Source of the DNA: an uncultured Saprospiraceae bacterium
GTDB lineage: Bacteria > Bacteroidota > Bacteroidia > Chitinophagales > Saprospiraceae
Assembly (NCBI GenBank): GCA_937928045.1
Contig: CALFWO010000026.1
Location: 1-64,000 of the forward strand
DNA length: 64,000 bases
Direction: 5' to 3'
Below the pieces are notes generated by a model. That model saw only the letters and a program-made list of their open reading frames with translations. It did not search any database and was not told the DNA's origin. The translations under genes and the position numbers were made by a program. Shown piece after piece: positions 42,368 to 52,077 of the stretch (positions are counted from its first letter, which is position 1; each line of letters opens with the position of its first letter).

Positions 42368-43993
42368 ATGGCAGATGCTTTTTTTGAAGTACCAGTTGCG
42401 GTGAATGAACCAGTGTTGAGTTATGCTCCTGGATCACCGGAGAAGGAATTGTTGGTAAGAACTTTGGCTAAAATGAAAAAGACTAAAGTTGATATTCCAA
42501 TGTACATCGGTGGCAAGAAGGTAAGAACAAGTCAAAAAGTGAAGATGTATCCACCTCATGAAATTAAGCATGAGTTAGGTACTTTTTCGAAAGGAAAGGC
42601 TAGTCATGTTTCGGATGCAATCAAAGCCGCTTTAAAAGCGAAGCCAGCATGGGAAGCAATGCCTTGGCAAGATAGAGCAGCTATTTTTCTGAAAGCTGCT
42701 GATTTGCTTTCTGGTCCTTACCGAGCTAAGATGAATGCGGCTACAATGTTGGCGCAATCTAAAAATGCCTATCAAGCTGAGATCGATGCTGTGGCTGAAA
42801 TGGCTGACTTTTTTAGATTCAATGCCCAGTATATGACGGAGATATACACTGAGCAACCTGAGTCGCCAGCAGGGATTTGGAACAGAATGGAATTTAGACC
42901 TTTGGAAGGTTTTGTTTTTGCAATTACACCTTTCAACTTTACGAGTATTGCAGCTAACCTAGCTGCTGCTCCTGCAATGTTGGGTAATGTTGTTGTTTGG
43001 AAGCCGGCCGAAACTCAAATTTATTCTGCGCAAGTAATTATGGAATTATTCCAGGAGGCAGGATTGCCTGATGGAGTTATTAACTTAGTATATGTGGACG
43101 GGCCTGCAGCTGGTGAAGTTGTCTTTAAGCATCCTGATTTTGCTGGTTTGCATTTCACTGGTTCTACAGGTGTTTTCCAAAGATTATGGCAAACGATCGG
43201 TGAGAATATTTCCAGATATAAGACTTACCCAAGAATTGTAGGGGAGACAGGTGGAAAAGATTTTGTGGTGGCACACAGTTCAGCCAACCCAGATCAAGTA
43301 AGCACTGCATTGATCCGAGCGGCTTTTGAGTTCCAAGGACAGAAATGTTCAGCGGCCTCGAGAGCTTACATTCCTAAAAACCTTTGGGGTAAGATTTCTA
43401 AAAACTTGGTTCGTGATGTTAATAGTATTAAAGTAGGTTCTCCTGAAGATTTTGGGAATTTTGTGAATGCCGTAATTGACGAACGTTCTTTTAATAAAAT
43501 TACCAACTACATCACCAAAGCAAAAAAGTCGAAAAAGGCGAGCATACTTGTTGGTGGCGAATACTCGAAAAAAGAAGGATACTTTATTCAGCCTACGATT
43601 ATTGTAGCGAAGGATCCTAAGTATACAACCATGTGTGAAGAGATATTTGGACCTGTTTTGACGATTTATGTTTACGATCCAAAGAAATATGAAAAGACTT
43701 TGAAATTGGTGGATGAAACTTCACCATATGCATTGACAGGGGCAATCTTCGCAAAGGATCGTGGAGCAATACTTACTGCTTCGAATATTCTTAAGCACGC
43801 CGCAGGAAACTTCTACATAAATGATAAGCCAACCGGTGCTGTTGTCGGTCAACAACCATTTGGAGGAGCTAGGGCTTCCGGAACGAATGATAAAGCGGGA
43901 TCGGTATTGAATTTATATCGTTGGTTGTCTCCTAGGACAATTAAAGAATGTTTAGTCCCTCCAACGGACTACAGATATCCTTTCTTAGGCTAA
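42368..43993 (+). CDS. pruA: L-glutamate gamma-semialdehyde dehydrogenase
   Basis: Oxidises glutamate semialdehyde (P5C) to glutamate, the second step of proline catabolism. It has 541 residues in the aldehyde dehydrogenase fold: a FNFTSIAANL segment near 197, the general-base glutamate in GETGGKD near 292, the catalytic cysteine in GQKCSAASR near 326, and EEIFGPVLTIYVYD near 423. The length and N-terminus match the P5C dehydrogenase subgroup rather than generic aldehyde dehydrogenases. Proline dehydrogenase is not adjacent. Confidence 0.93.
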   Translation: MADAFFEVPVAVNEPVLSYAPGSPEKELLVRTLAKMKKTKVDIPMYIGGKKVRTSQKVKMYPPHEIKHELGTFSKGKASHVSDAIKAALKAKPAWEAMPWQDRAAIFLKAADLLSGPYRAKMNAATMLAQSKNAYQAEIDAVAEMADFFRFNAQYMTEIYTEQPESPAGIWNRMEFRPLEGFVFAITPFNFTSIAANLAAAPAMLGNVVVWKPAETQIYSAQVIMELFQEAGLPDGVINLVYVDGPAAGEVVFKHPDFAGLHFTGSTGVFQRLWQTIGENISRYKTYPRIVGETGGKDFVVAHSSANPDQVSTALIRAAFEFQGQKCSAASRAYIPKNLWGKISKNLVRDVNSIKVGSPEDFGNFVNAVIDERSFNKITNYITKAKKSKKASILVGGEYSKKEGYFIQPTIIVAKDPKYTTMCEEIFGPVLTIYVYDPKKYEKTLKLVDETSPYALTGAIFAKDRGAILTASNILKHAAGNFYINDKPTGAVVGQQPFGGARASGTNDKAGSVLNLYRWLSPRTIKECLVPPTDYRYPFLG

Positions 43994-44023
43994 CAAAGTC
44001 GTTAAGGAAATCTTTATAAGAAG

Positions 44024-44061
44024 ACCCAAAGTGCCGTTTATTGGCGGTTTGGGTTTTTTTT
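44024..44061 (+). terminator. Terminator of pruA
   Basis: ACCCAAA / TTTGGGT stem with inner GCC / GGC pairing and a T8 run, 30 bases after the pruA stop. Confidence 0.8.
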
Positions 44062-44151
44062 ATGTTAAAAGGCATCCTTCACTCCTACTTCCGGCGTTAT
44101 ACTTCTAGTTTCACGACTATTAAATCCTAAAGCTTAAAACACCAACTTTAA

Positions 44152-46539
44152 ATGAAACATTACTTACTGGCGATGTTCATCGTCTTGCCCATGCTTCTTT
44201 TTGGGCAGCAAAAATTCACCATTAGCGGCTATGTTGAGGATAGCGATTCCGGAGAAAAATTGCTAGGTGTAAATATTTACGATGCGAATTCGGGCTCTGG
44301 TACTGTATCAAACACTTATGGATTTTATTCCTTAACGCTTCCCAAAGACAGTATTATTCTTTCGATATCTTATGTTGGTTATGATACTAGGTACTACAAA
44401 GCCTATTTGGATAAAGATATCAGTATGAATTTCAAAATGGGATCAGATGTGGCACTGGAAGAAGTCGTAGTGGTTGGAGAGAAGTTTGAAAAAATTGAAG
44501 AAGAGACGCGAATGAGTACCGTGGGAGTTCCCATAGAAACAATCAAATCTATTCCTGCTCTTTTAGGAGAAACAGATGTTTTGAAAGTATTGCAATTACT
44601 TCCGGGAGTACAGAGTGGAGGAGAAGGTCAAAGTGGTTTGTATGTACGTGGCGGGAGTCCAGATCAAAATTTGATATTACTCGACGGAGTTCCAGTCTAC
44701 AATGCTTCTCACCTTTTTGGTTTCTTTTCTGTATTTAATGCAGATGCCGTCAAGGACGTTACCTTGACAAAAGGTGGATTCCCTGCAAGATATGGTGGAA
44801 GACTTTCTTCTGTAATTGAAATCAATATGAAGGAAGGAGATAAAGATGATTGGCATGGAACAGGAAGCATAGGATTGATTGCATCTAAATTAACTATTGA
44901 AGGACCTATTGTGAAAGATAAAACTTCCTTGTTGTTGTCTGGTCGTAGAACTTATATTGATGTATTGGCAAGACCCTTGATTAAAGCCCAAAGTGAAGGC
45001 CAGTCAGAAGCAGGTTATTTCTTTGATGATATTAATGCAAAGATCAATCATAAATTTTCTGAAAAAGACAGATTGTTTTTATCTCTTTATACTGGTCGTG
45101 ATAAATTCGGACTTACCGAACGCTATGACTTTAATGGAAACGAAAACAAAACTGGTTTTGGATTGCAATGGGGTAATCTTACGGGCTCCATGAGATGGAA
45201 TCACTTGTGGTCTAATAAATTATTCAGTAATGCTACCTTGACTTATAGTAAATATAAATTTACAACCTCTGCATTAGATGAGTATAGCTTTGATACTTAC
45301 GATAGTGAATTTTCTTTGGATTACGATGCTGGTATTGAAGATGTTGGTGCCAAAATTGATTTTGATTGGGTCCCAAATCCGAATCACTTTATTCGTTTTG
45401 GTGGATCAGTTGTGGCGCATGATTTTAATCCAGGATTGTTCAATATATTTTCTTCCGAAAAAGAAAACGATGTTGAAGTATTTAAAATTGATACTGTCCT
45501 AGGGCAGAAAGAAGTCTATGCAACTGAGCTAGCTGTGTATGTTGAGGATGATATGAAAATAGGAGAGCGACTAAAAGCAAATGTTGGAATACATGTTTCA
45601 GGTTTCAATGTACGTGGAAAGAATTATGCTTCATTTCAGCCAAGAATAGGACTTCGATATTTATTGGATAGCGGTTTGGCGATCAAAGCTTCTTATTCAC
45701 AAATGCGTCAATATATTCAGCTATTAACGAATGAGGGAATTGGACTACCGACAGATTTATGGTTGCCTAGTACAGACAAGGTATTGCCCCAGGATTCTTG
45801 GCAAGCGGCTATTGGTGTGGCTAAGACTGTCAAAAAGGATTATGAAGTGAGCTTCGAAGCTTATTATAAAGAAATGTCTAATCTAACTGCTTACAAGGAA
45901 GGATCCAGTTTTTTTCAATTGGGACCATGGGAAGATCGTATCACTCAAGGATCTGGCACGAGTTATGGAGGTGAGTTTCTAGTACAAAAGAAAAAAGGAA
46001 GATTGACAGGCTGGGTTGGATATACATTAAGTTGGTCTTTTAGACAATTCCCAGGATTGAATTTGGGGCGTGAATTCCCATTTAAGTATGATCGTCGACA
46101 TGATATCTCGGTTGTTGGAACTTATAAAATCAATGAAAGAATATCAGTAGCGGGAACTTGGGTTTATGGAACCGGGAATGCAGTAACACTTGCAAATTCT
46201 GTTTATAATGGTGACTATTCTCCAGTGGAGTTAATACAACAAGGAGAAATTCCTGTTACTGCAGGTCAAAACTTTTTTGGTCCAAATCGCTTAGAATTTT
46301 ACAATGATCGCAATGATTTCAGAATGCGCGCTTATCATCGCTTGGATGTTGGCGTGACTTTTACTAAGCAAAAAAAGAGGTACAAAAGAACTTGGGCATT
46401 CGGAGCCTATAATACTTACAATCGGAAGAATCCATTTTTCATTTTTGTGGGATCTGATCCGCAGACAGACAAAAATGTTTTGAAGCAAGCAAGTTTGTTT
46501 CCCGTTATCCCTTATTTTTCATGGAAATTTGAATTTTAA
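44152..46539 (+). CDS. TonB-dependent outer-membrane receptor
   Basis: A 795-residue outer-membrane receptor of the Bacteroidota type. Order: signal peptide (ending LLFGQ), a carboxypeptidase-regulatory-like beta domain near 22-100, a plug domain (LQLLPGVQSGGEGQSGLYVRGG, then QNLILLDGVPVYN and the RYGGRLSSVIEI segment) and a 22-strand-type barrel ending in aromatic F (YFSWKFEF). Family role: energised uptake of a large or scarce nutrient. It overlaps no regulator, and the DUF4249 lipoprotein that commonly accompanies this subgroup follows at once. The substrate is unknown. Confidence 0.92.
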   Translation: MKHYLLAMFIVLPMLLFGQQKFTISGYVEDSDSGEKLLGVNIYDANSGSGTVSNTYGFYSLTLPKDSIILSISYVGYDTRYYKAYLDKDISMNFKMGSDVALEEVVVVGEKFEKIEEETRMSTVGVPIETIKSIPALLGETDVLKVLQLLPGVQSGGEGQSGLYVRGGSPDQNLILLDGVPVYNASHLFGFFSVFNADAVKDVTLTKGGFPARYGGRLSSVIEINMKEGDKDDWHGTGSIGLIASKLTIEGPIVKDKTSLLLSGRRTYIDVLARPLIKAQSEGQSEAGYFFDDINAKINHKFSEKDRLFLSLYTGRDKFGLTERYDFNGNENKTGFGLQWGNLTGSMRWNHLWSNKLFSNATLTYSKYKFTTSALDEYSFDTYDSEFSLDYDAGIEDVGAKIDFDWVPNPNHFIRFGGSVVAHDFNPGLFNIFSSEKENDVEVFKIDTVLGQKEVYATELAVYVEDDMKIGERLKANVGIHVSGFNVRGKNYASFQPRIGLRYLLDSGLAIKASYSQMRQYIQLLTNEGIGLPTDLWLPSTDKVLPQDSWQAAIGVAKTVKKDYEVSFEAYYKEMSNLTAYKEGSSFFQLGPWEDRITQGSGTSYGGEFLVQKKKGRLTGWVGYTLSWSFRQFPGLNLGREFPFKYDRRHDISVVGTYKINERISVAGTWVYGTGNAVTLANSVYNGDYSPVELIQQGEIPVTAGQNFFGPNRLEFYNDRNDFRMRAYHRLDVGVTFTKQKKRYKRTWAFGAYNTYNRKNPFFIFVGSDPQTDKNVLKQASLFPVIPYFSWKFEF

Positions 46540-46543
46540 AATT

Positions 46544-47452
46544 ATGAAAACATCTAATTATATATTTTTATTTTTAATGATCTTATCATTTTGGGGCTGT
46601 GAAGATTTCTTTTCGACTACCATCGATGTAGATCCACCGGAGTATACTCCTCAGTTGGCGGCAACTGCAATATTTAACTCAACCGATACAACCGTGCAAG
46701 TGTACGTTGATAATTCTAAAGATATATTTGCTAGTCGTAGATTTGGTGGGGGTGGAGAAAGTGGATTGGATGGAGCTACCATAGAAGTTGTTCGTGGAAA
46801 TGGAACGATATCAACTTTTGGTTCCAATTCATTCGAAGGTATATATCAAGGATTTTTATCTGCTTTTGAAGATAACGAAGAAATAACAATAAACATTTCG
46901 CATCCAGATTATGAAACGATTACAGCGACTCAGAAGGTACCCACTAAAGTAATTCCTACAAATTATAGATATATAGAAAATGCAGGTACGGATGAATATG
47001 GCTATGCAACTTCAGGAGTAGAAATAACTTTTGATGATCCTCCAGGGGAATCCAATTTTTATGAAGTCGCCCTCCTTTTTAAAGACTCTGTTTTAACAGA
47101 TCCTATCAATGAAATCTATGAATATTATTTTAATCAGACCTACAATACTTCATTGGACCCTAATGCTAGTCAAGGACCGAACTATAGTGATCTATTCGTA
47201 AGCGATGTTGGATTTGATGGTGATAAGTATAAATTGTTGGTGCAGTTCGAGGACTATGGCGACCAATCAAATTCATTGGTTGTTGTTTTCAATAGCATAA
47301 CTGAAGCCAGATTTAAATATGCTAAATCACTTAGAGCCTTTTCAGATTCTGGAGATTTTGGTCCTTTCGGAGAACCGGTTACAATTTTTTCAAATTTTGA
47401 AAATGGCCTGGGAACCTTTGGTTTTGGGAACCCTCATATTGAAGAATTATAG
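46544..47452 (+). CDS. DUF4249 lipoprotein
   Basis: A 302-residue surface or periplasmic lipoprotein (lipobox LSFWGC) with the DUF4249 layout: an acidic mature N-terminus, a beta-sandwich with ISHPDYETITATQKVP, and a C-terminal domain. DUF4249 genes regularly sit behind carboxypeptidase-regulatory TonB receptors, as here (4 bases after the receptor stop). This suggests the two work as a receptor-lipoprotein pair. ATG 46544 gives a proper signal; a TTG start 15 bases upstream was rejected. Confidence 0.85.
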   Translation: MKTSNYIFLFLMILSFWGCEDFFSTTIDVDPPEYTPQLAATAIFNSTDTTVQVYVDNSKDIFASRRFGGGGESGLDGATIEVVRGNGTISTFGSNSFEGIYQGFLSAFEDNEEITINISHPDYETITATQKVPTKVIPTNYRYIENAGTDEYGYATSGVEITFDDPPGESNFYEVALLFKDSVLTDPINEIYEYYFNQTYNTSLDPNASQGPNYSDLFVSDVGFDGDKYKLLVQFEDYGDQSNSLVVVFNSITEARFKYAKSLRAFSDSGDFGPFGEPVTIFSNFENGLGTFGFGNPHIEEL

Positions 47453-47460
47453 TTAAGAGT

Positions 47461-47501
47461 TAAGGCACTTTGAGGTCATCTGTACTTCAAAGTGCTTTAA
47501 A
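47461..47501. terminator. Bidirectional terminator
   Basis: TTAAGGCACTTTGA / TCAAAGTGCTTTAA inverted repeat with a 13-base loop, between the DUF4249 gene (plus) and the NUDIX gene (minus), which converge. Confidence 0.7.
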
Positions 47502-47532
47502 TTATCATAATTAAAAACTAAGGCCAATCTTC

Positions 47533-48114
47533 CTAAATATCATCCGCCTTATTGTGATTTTGCTCTACTAATAGTTGTACTTTCATTAAGCTTGCTATAC
47601 TAAGCGAATCAGTTATCTGACCAGTCATGACCATTGCCACGGCTTCTTCCAAAGGGAGTTTTTTCAACATCAAATCTTCCGTGTCTTCTGGGTCCGCCTC
47701 TCCTTGTTCTAATTCGGTCGCTAAAAAACAAATACCATATTCATCCGTTACCGAGTTTGAAGTATGAATCTCAAGTAAGGTTTCCCATTTATGCGCAATC
47801 AACCCAGTTTCTTCTTTTAATTCTCGCTTAGCAGCATCCAAAGGATCCTCATGCTTCGGACATCCGCCCTCAGGAATTTCCCAGCTATAGGCGTTTAGAG
47901 TATATCGGTATTGGCCAACCAAGAAAGTGTTGTCCTCTTCATCCAAAGCGACAATTCCCACGGCAATATTTTTAAATTCTACGACACCATAGATTCCTGG
48001 ATTACCTGAAGGGTTGATGACTTCTCGATGGCTGACTGAAATCCAAGGGTTGTCATACACCTCTTTTTTATCAACTGTCTTCCAATTGTTTTTAAAAGGA
48101 TCATTTGCATCCAT
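47533..48114 (-). CDS. NUDIX hydrolase (ADP-ribose pyrophosphatase-like)
   Basis: A 193-residue pyrophosphohydrolase. The NUDIX box is complete: a glycine-rich start (EGGCPKHE), then DPLDAAKRELKEETGL, fitting Gx5Ex7REUxEExGU. The residues before it (EFKNIAVGIVAL and YSWEIPEGG) resemble the ADP-ribose or nucleoside diphosphate-sugar subgroup. It is probably the last gene of the minus-strand SWIM-rlmH-rhomboid-NUDIX unit (27-base gap to the rhomboid gene). Confidence 0.88.
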   Translation of the reverse strand: MDANDPFKNNWKTVDKKEVYDNPWISVSHREVINPSGNPGIYGVVEFKNIAVGIVALDEEDNTFLVGQYRYTLNAYSWEIPEGGCPKHEDPLDAAKRELKEETGLIAHKWETLLEIHTSNSVTDEYGICFLATELEQGEADPEDTEDLMLKKLPLEEAVAMVMTGQITDSLSIASLMKVQLLVEQNHNKADDI

Positions 48115-48141
48115 ATTCCGAGCTTGATAGGTGAGTATTTA

Positions 48142-48789
48142 TTAAAATCCTGGAGGTAAGCAAAGTTGTGGCTGCATCAGTTCGTTCATGAAAATTTTAA
48201 AAATCTTAGGACTCATTGCTAATGTGAAAACTACTCCAAAAATAGCACCCCAGAGGTGAGCATCGTGATCTACATGATCTCTTCTGTTTTTACTGGCCCA
48301 TTGTGAATACACCACATATAAGATGGCTGCAATAATTCCATTAATTGGAATGATGAAGTACAAAAGCAGACACCCCCAAGGATCAAAAATAACATGGGCA
48401 AAAAGTACAGCACTTACCGCTCCAGAAGCTCCTAGCGATGCAAAGGAATGGTTATCTTTGTGCTTGAAGTATGTGAAGGTATTGGCAGCAATAATGGCTA
48501 GCAAATAGAGCAAAAGGAAAACTATTTTCCCTGCATAAGGGCCATATTCTTGAAAATGATAGGAGAATCTATATTCTACGGACTCTCCAAAAAAGTAAAG
48601 AACAAACATATTGATCATTAGATGTGTCCAACTGCCGTGAATGAACCCAGCAGAAAGCATTCTATGCCATTCTTGGTTTCGAGATTCGATATAAGGACTG
48701 TGATGTAGCTTTCGAGCTAAGTCTCGATTTTCGAAACATTGATAAGAAATTAATCCAGTAACTATTATTAGAATTAGCGTAATGCTCAT
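48142..48789 (-). CDS. Rhomboid-family intramembrane serine protease
   Basis: A 215-residue inner-membrane protease with about six hydrophobic helices. The catalytic serine is S122 in LGASGAVSA and the histidine is H178 in HDAHLWGAIFG. The conserved HLMIN segment (57-61) supplies the oxyanion asparagine. The dyad is intact, so an active enzyme is expected. It lies 39 bases after rlmH and 27 bases before the NUDIX gene, all on the minus strand. Confidence 0.9.
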   Translation of the reverse strand: MSITLILIIVTGLISYQCFENRDLARKLHHSPYIESRNQEWHRMLSAGFIHGSWTHLMINMFVLYFFGESVEYRFSYHFQEYGPYAGKIVFLLLYLLAIIAANTFTYFKHKDNHSFASLGASGAVSAVLFAHVIFDPWGCLLLYFIIPINGIIAAILYVVYSQWASKNRRDHVDHDAHLWGAIFGVVFTLAMSPKIFKIFMNELMQPQLCLPPGF

Positions 48790-48828
48790 GCTGTTTTGTT
48801 TGTGCTCATAAATATAACAAAGGGATTG

Positions 48829-49302
48829 TTAATCATTGTGATATGGTTCATTTCTTTGGATACTATAGCCCCGATATAGTTGTTCTAAGAGGAAAAGTCT
48901 AACCATTTGATGAGAAAAAGTCATTTGCGATAACGAGAGTTTTGCGTTGGCACGTTTATACATCGCTTCAGAAAACCCAAAGGCTCCGCCGACCAAAAAA
49001 ATGAGCCGCTTCCCAGGGCGACTTTGCCATTTGTTCAGTTGTTCTGAGAAAGCTCTAGAGTGATAAGTTTTACCTTTTTCATCCAGCAATACTAAAAAAT
49101 CGTCTGATTTTAATTTACCAAGTATTAAAGCTTCTTCTAATTTTTTTACTTGAATCCGATTGGTATTCTTATTAACTTTTACTGCCGGAAATTCTTCGTA
49201 GCTGAAGGGAACATAGTGCTTTAGTTTCTTCAAATAAATATCTTGACCGATAGTCAAATATTTTTCTGTTGTTTTGCCAATGGCCCAGACACATACTTTC
49301 AT
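48829..49302 (-). CDS. rlmH: 23S rRNA (pseudouridine1915-N3)-methyltransferase
   Basis: A small SPOUT-class methyltransferase of 157 residues that modifies helix 69 of 23S rRNA. The knotted SAM-binding region appears as FLVGGAFGFSE (102-112), followed by LSLSQMTFSHQMVRLFLLEQLYRGY, which is diagnostic of RlmH. The start overlaps the SWIM gene stop by 4 bases. Confidence 0.96.
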   Translation of the reverse strand: MKVCVWAIGKTTEKYLTIGQDIYLKKLKHYVPFSYEEFPAVKVNKNTNRIQVKKLEEALILGKLKSDDFLVLLDEKGKTYHSRAFSEQLNKWQSRPGKRLIFLVGGAFGFSEAMYKRANAKLSLSQMTFSHQMVRLFLLEQLYRGYSIQRNEPYHND

Positions 49303-50984
49303 ATGATTTTAGATTCTAGTTTTTTCAATAACGAAGTATGTGGATATTCTTGAACCAAATAGTTTTTGAGTTCATTCATTTCTGCCGGACCAAACAAATT
49401 TTTAATTTCTAGCAAATTGACCTTGATTTTCTCATTTGCTTTTGGACCGATGTGTTGTGAAGCATAATGTTTAACAAGAGCGGGGTAAGCTAAGCAAACT
49501 TCTTCGTGCAAAAAGGCTTGTAACCAGGCAGCATATTTTTGCATTAAATCAAGAGAGTCCAATTGCTCAATATAAGCTAATAACGCCTCAGGCTTTTCTT
49601 CTTGTCGGAATAGTAAGGCTACTAAATCACGTTGAGCAATAGAGTAGGGTTGTTTGAAAATTCGTTCCATTAGCCCAACCAAATGTTTGGACCATTTCGT
49701 ATCGATAATTGCTTTGATGTCTTCCAAATAGACCGGATCAAAGTCCTGTAAGAGTAATATTTCTGCAACTTCTAAAATTAATTTTTTATCATTAGTCGCC
49801 TTTGCATATTTCAACCAATATTCATCAACTATTTTCTTCGTTTCCAGATCAAGTTCAAGTCCTTGCGAAAATTTTATAGTTTGAAGCAAAGGTCCAAAAT
49901 TCTTGTTTTCATACTGGTGTTCCAATAGTTTTATAATAATTATTGGATGATTTGGACTCAGCGCAGTTGTAGAAAAAGGATCTTTATTTAAGCTTAACAT
50001 TAGATCTATTCGCACAGTTTCCAGTTGTTCATACGCTGGATTTCGTAGCGGCGTGATTTCGAGTAGCCCATTAATTTTGGAGAGCAACAGCAGGTTGTAT
50101 TCTTCAGAACGCTTGATGGATTTGATTTGATTCAAAACCAACGGTTGGGTGTACTTACCAGCTGTCCCTTCCAAGTCTAATTGATTCAATAAGAAATCTT
50201 GAATTTCTTGCAATAACTCCGGTGCCAATGGATATTCCATAAGGCCATTGAGCAATTCATAAGTTTGATACAAAGGTTGAAGAATCGGATGTTTGCTTTT
50301 GACAACGAAAGACAGATTCATTGGAAGCTCTTTGAGGATACTGAGCAGCAGCTCACCGCAGGCCGAAAAGTGCATTTCATTCAAAGCGATTTCGGCTTGC
50401 TTTACTAATTCCTTGACTACACGCAAGTAATTTCTTTGCCCTTGTAAATTGAAAGCCTTGCCGATTCGGCGATTACTTTTTCTAGATTCTTCAAGAATTA
50501 AGGTGAACTTTCCAGGGCCTTCCAATCCAGACATTCTGCCGGCAAACTTGGCTTTAATTGCGATTGAAAAATCTTTGTTTTGGCGCGCATAATTTTTCAC
50601 AAATTTTTTCAAATCCTCCTCTTCAATGCTGTCTACCAGCGAAGTGATATTAAAAGTTTCTGGTTTTTTTTTCGGAATTACGACATCTTCAATCGGCTTT
50701 GGAGCTTTGATCTTCAAAGGGCGTACTTTCAGTAACAAAGCGACAACATGCGGGCATAAATCCTTTTTGACAAATGATCCACATTCACAAGTTGCAGTTT
50801 TCAAAATGTTGCCGCTAAATTCGGCTTCGACCTCCCACTTTCCTATATCATTGACTGTTGTAGTGAAAATATTTTTCTCCAATTGGATTAAAGCTTGAAT
50901 TTGTTGCATTTGAACAATCTCTTCAGCTTTCAAGAAAATGTCTTCTTTAATATCCCGCTCTATATTTCTTAAATGAACCTTCAT
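49299..50984 (-). CDS. SWIM zinc finger protein
   Basis: A 561-residue protein with one SWIM zinc finger near the N-terminus (C66, C68, C77, H79; CxCx8CxH). The rest is helical and repeat-like, with no recognised enzyme motif. In many bacteria, SWIM proteins occur beside SNF2 helicases, but none is here. The role is unknown; DNA or protein binding is the usual inference. It heads the minus-strand unit with rlmH (4-base overlap). Confidence 0.8.
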   Translation of the reverse strand: MKVHLRNIERDIKEDIFLKAEEIVQMQQIQALIQLEKNIFTTTVNDIGKWEVEAEFSGNILKTATCECGSFVKKDLCPHVVALLLKVRPLKIKAPKPIEDVVIPKKKPETFNITSLVDSIEEEDLKKFVKNYARQNKDFSIAIKAKFAGRMSGLEGPGKFTLILEESRKSNRRIGKAFNLQGQRNYLRVVKELVKQAEIALNEMHFSACGELLLSILKELPMNLSFVVKSKHPILQPLYQTYELLNGLMEYPLAPELLQEIQDFLLNQLDLEGTAGKYTQPLVLNQIKSIKRSEEYNLLLLSKINGLLEITPLRNPAYEQLETVRIDLMLSLNKDPFSTTALSPNHPIIIIKLLEHQYENKNFGPLLQTIKFSQGLELDLETKKIVDEYWLKYAKATNDKKLILEVAEILLLQDFDPVYLEDIKAIIDTKWSKHLVGLMERIFKQPYSIAQRDLVALLFRQEEKPEALLAYIEQLDSLDLMQKYAAWLQAFLHEEVCLAYPALVKHYASQHIGPKANEKIKVNLLEIKNLFGPAEMNELKNYLVQEYPHTSLLKKLESKII

Positions 50985-51141
50985 CTACAAGTATGTATCT
51001 TTTATAATCCAATACAGCCAGTAAGGTTAAGGCAAAAATTTCAAAATCTAGAATTTCTGAGGATGAAATGTAAGAGTCGTTTGAGTCAACTGTTCCGTAT
51101 TACATTTTTACTATCTTTCAACCACCTTAATGGATAGAAAT

Positions 51142-51639
51142 ATGAAACGGTTATTTATTATTAGACATGCGAAATCCAGTTGGCAAGACATCCTACTAAA
51201 AGATTTTGATCGGCCGCTGAACAAACGTGGAAATCGAGATGCTCCTTTCATGGGGAAATTGCTTGCAGGCAAAGAAGATAAAATTGATCAATTGGTTGCG
51301 AGCCCAGCCAATAGGGCGCAAACTACGGCTAAAATTTTCGCAGATGCTTTAGGATTTGATGCCAACAATATTTTGTTTAAAAAAGAGATTTACGAGGCTC
51401 ATTCAAGTACTTTGATGGACCTTGTTGTTAATTTCGAAGATCAATGGGAATCTGTAGCCATGTTTGGTCACAATCCTGGTTTTACCAATCTTGCCAATAA
51501 TTTTACCAAAGAATACATTACGAATCTTCCGACTTGTGGAATAGTAAAAATTGTTGGTCTAGTAGATACTTGGGCTGATTTTACTCCAGAAAATGCATCG
51601 GTCAGAATGATTCATTATCCAAAACAATACTTCGATTAG
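51142..51639 (+). CDS. Histidine phosphatase SixA-like
   Basis: A 165-residue histidine phosphatase-fold protein. The catalytic RHAK is at 8-11, and a second histidine lies in FGHNPGFTNL. SixA-type enzymes dephosphorylate phosphohistidine on Hpt domains. The short length and lack of insertions fit SixA rather than phosphoglycerate mutase. ATG 51142 is preferred over ATG 51130 because a near-consensus -7 box (TATCTTTC, 51112-51119) would start transcription close to 51126. It sits two bases upstream of a DUF4296 lipoprotein gene and then a response regulator-kinase pair. Confidence 0.88.
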   Translation: MKRLFIIRHAKSSWQDILLKDFDRPLNKRGNRDAPFMGKLLAGKEDKIDQLVASPANRAQTTAKIFADALGFDANNILFKKEIYEAHSSTLMDLVVNFEDQWESVAMFGHNPGFTNLANNFTKEYITNLPTCGIVKIVGLVDTWADFTPENASVRMIHYPKQYFD

Positions 51640-51640
51640 C

Positions 51641-51976
51641 ATGCTGAGATTATTGATCCTATTTTTATTATTCTTCGCGGCAAGTTGTGATAGTGAACCC
51701 GTATTTAACTATGATGACGAGACGATTGTTAAAGTCTTAAAAGACATGCTCATAGCCGAAGGAGCGGCTACAAGAATCGCTAATGATCAAAGAGATAGTC
51801 TGACTAGGTTTTACTACGATCAGATTTACCAAATCCATGGAATTGATAGTATGAAGTTTACAAACGACTTAAGACTATTAGGAGAAAGTCCGGCACATTC
51901 TACCGAAATTTATTCTCGAGTCGAGAAAGAACTTGAACAAGATCAGATCGGCGCAAAAAAGAAGAATGACAAATAA
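51641..51976 (+). CDS. DUF4296 lipoprotein
   Basis: A 111-residue lipoprotein (signal ending FAASC) with the acidic, helical DUF4296 pattern (LKDMLIAEGAATRI, then YDQIYQIHGID, then PAHSTEIYSRVEKEL). Function unknown. It starts two bases after the sixA stop, so the two share an mRNA. Confidence 0.8.
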   Translation: MLRLLILFLLFFAASCDSEPVFNYDDETIVKVLKDMLIAEGAATRIANDQRDSLTRFYYDQIYQIHGIDSMKFTNDLRLLGESPAHSTEIYSRVEKELEQDQIGAKKKNDK

Positions 51977-52016
51977 TTTACTTTAATGAGGATTAAGATA
52001 TTAAGTCAAGCTCGTC

Positions 52017-52024
52017 TATCTTTG
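52017..52024 (+). promoter_or_regulatory. -7 box of the OmpR-type regulator gene
   Basis: TATCTTTG, an exact TAnnTTTG match, 53 bases before the response regulator ATG. Separate transcription of the regulator-kinase pair from sixA-DUF4296 is therefore possible. Confidence 0.45.
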
Positions 52025-52077
52025 CTAATAGTAGAAAATCCAAGATTGCTGCTTTGGGCAGTCATTGAATATGTAAT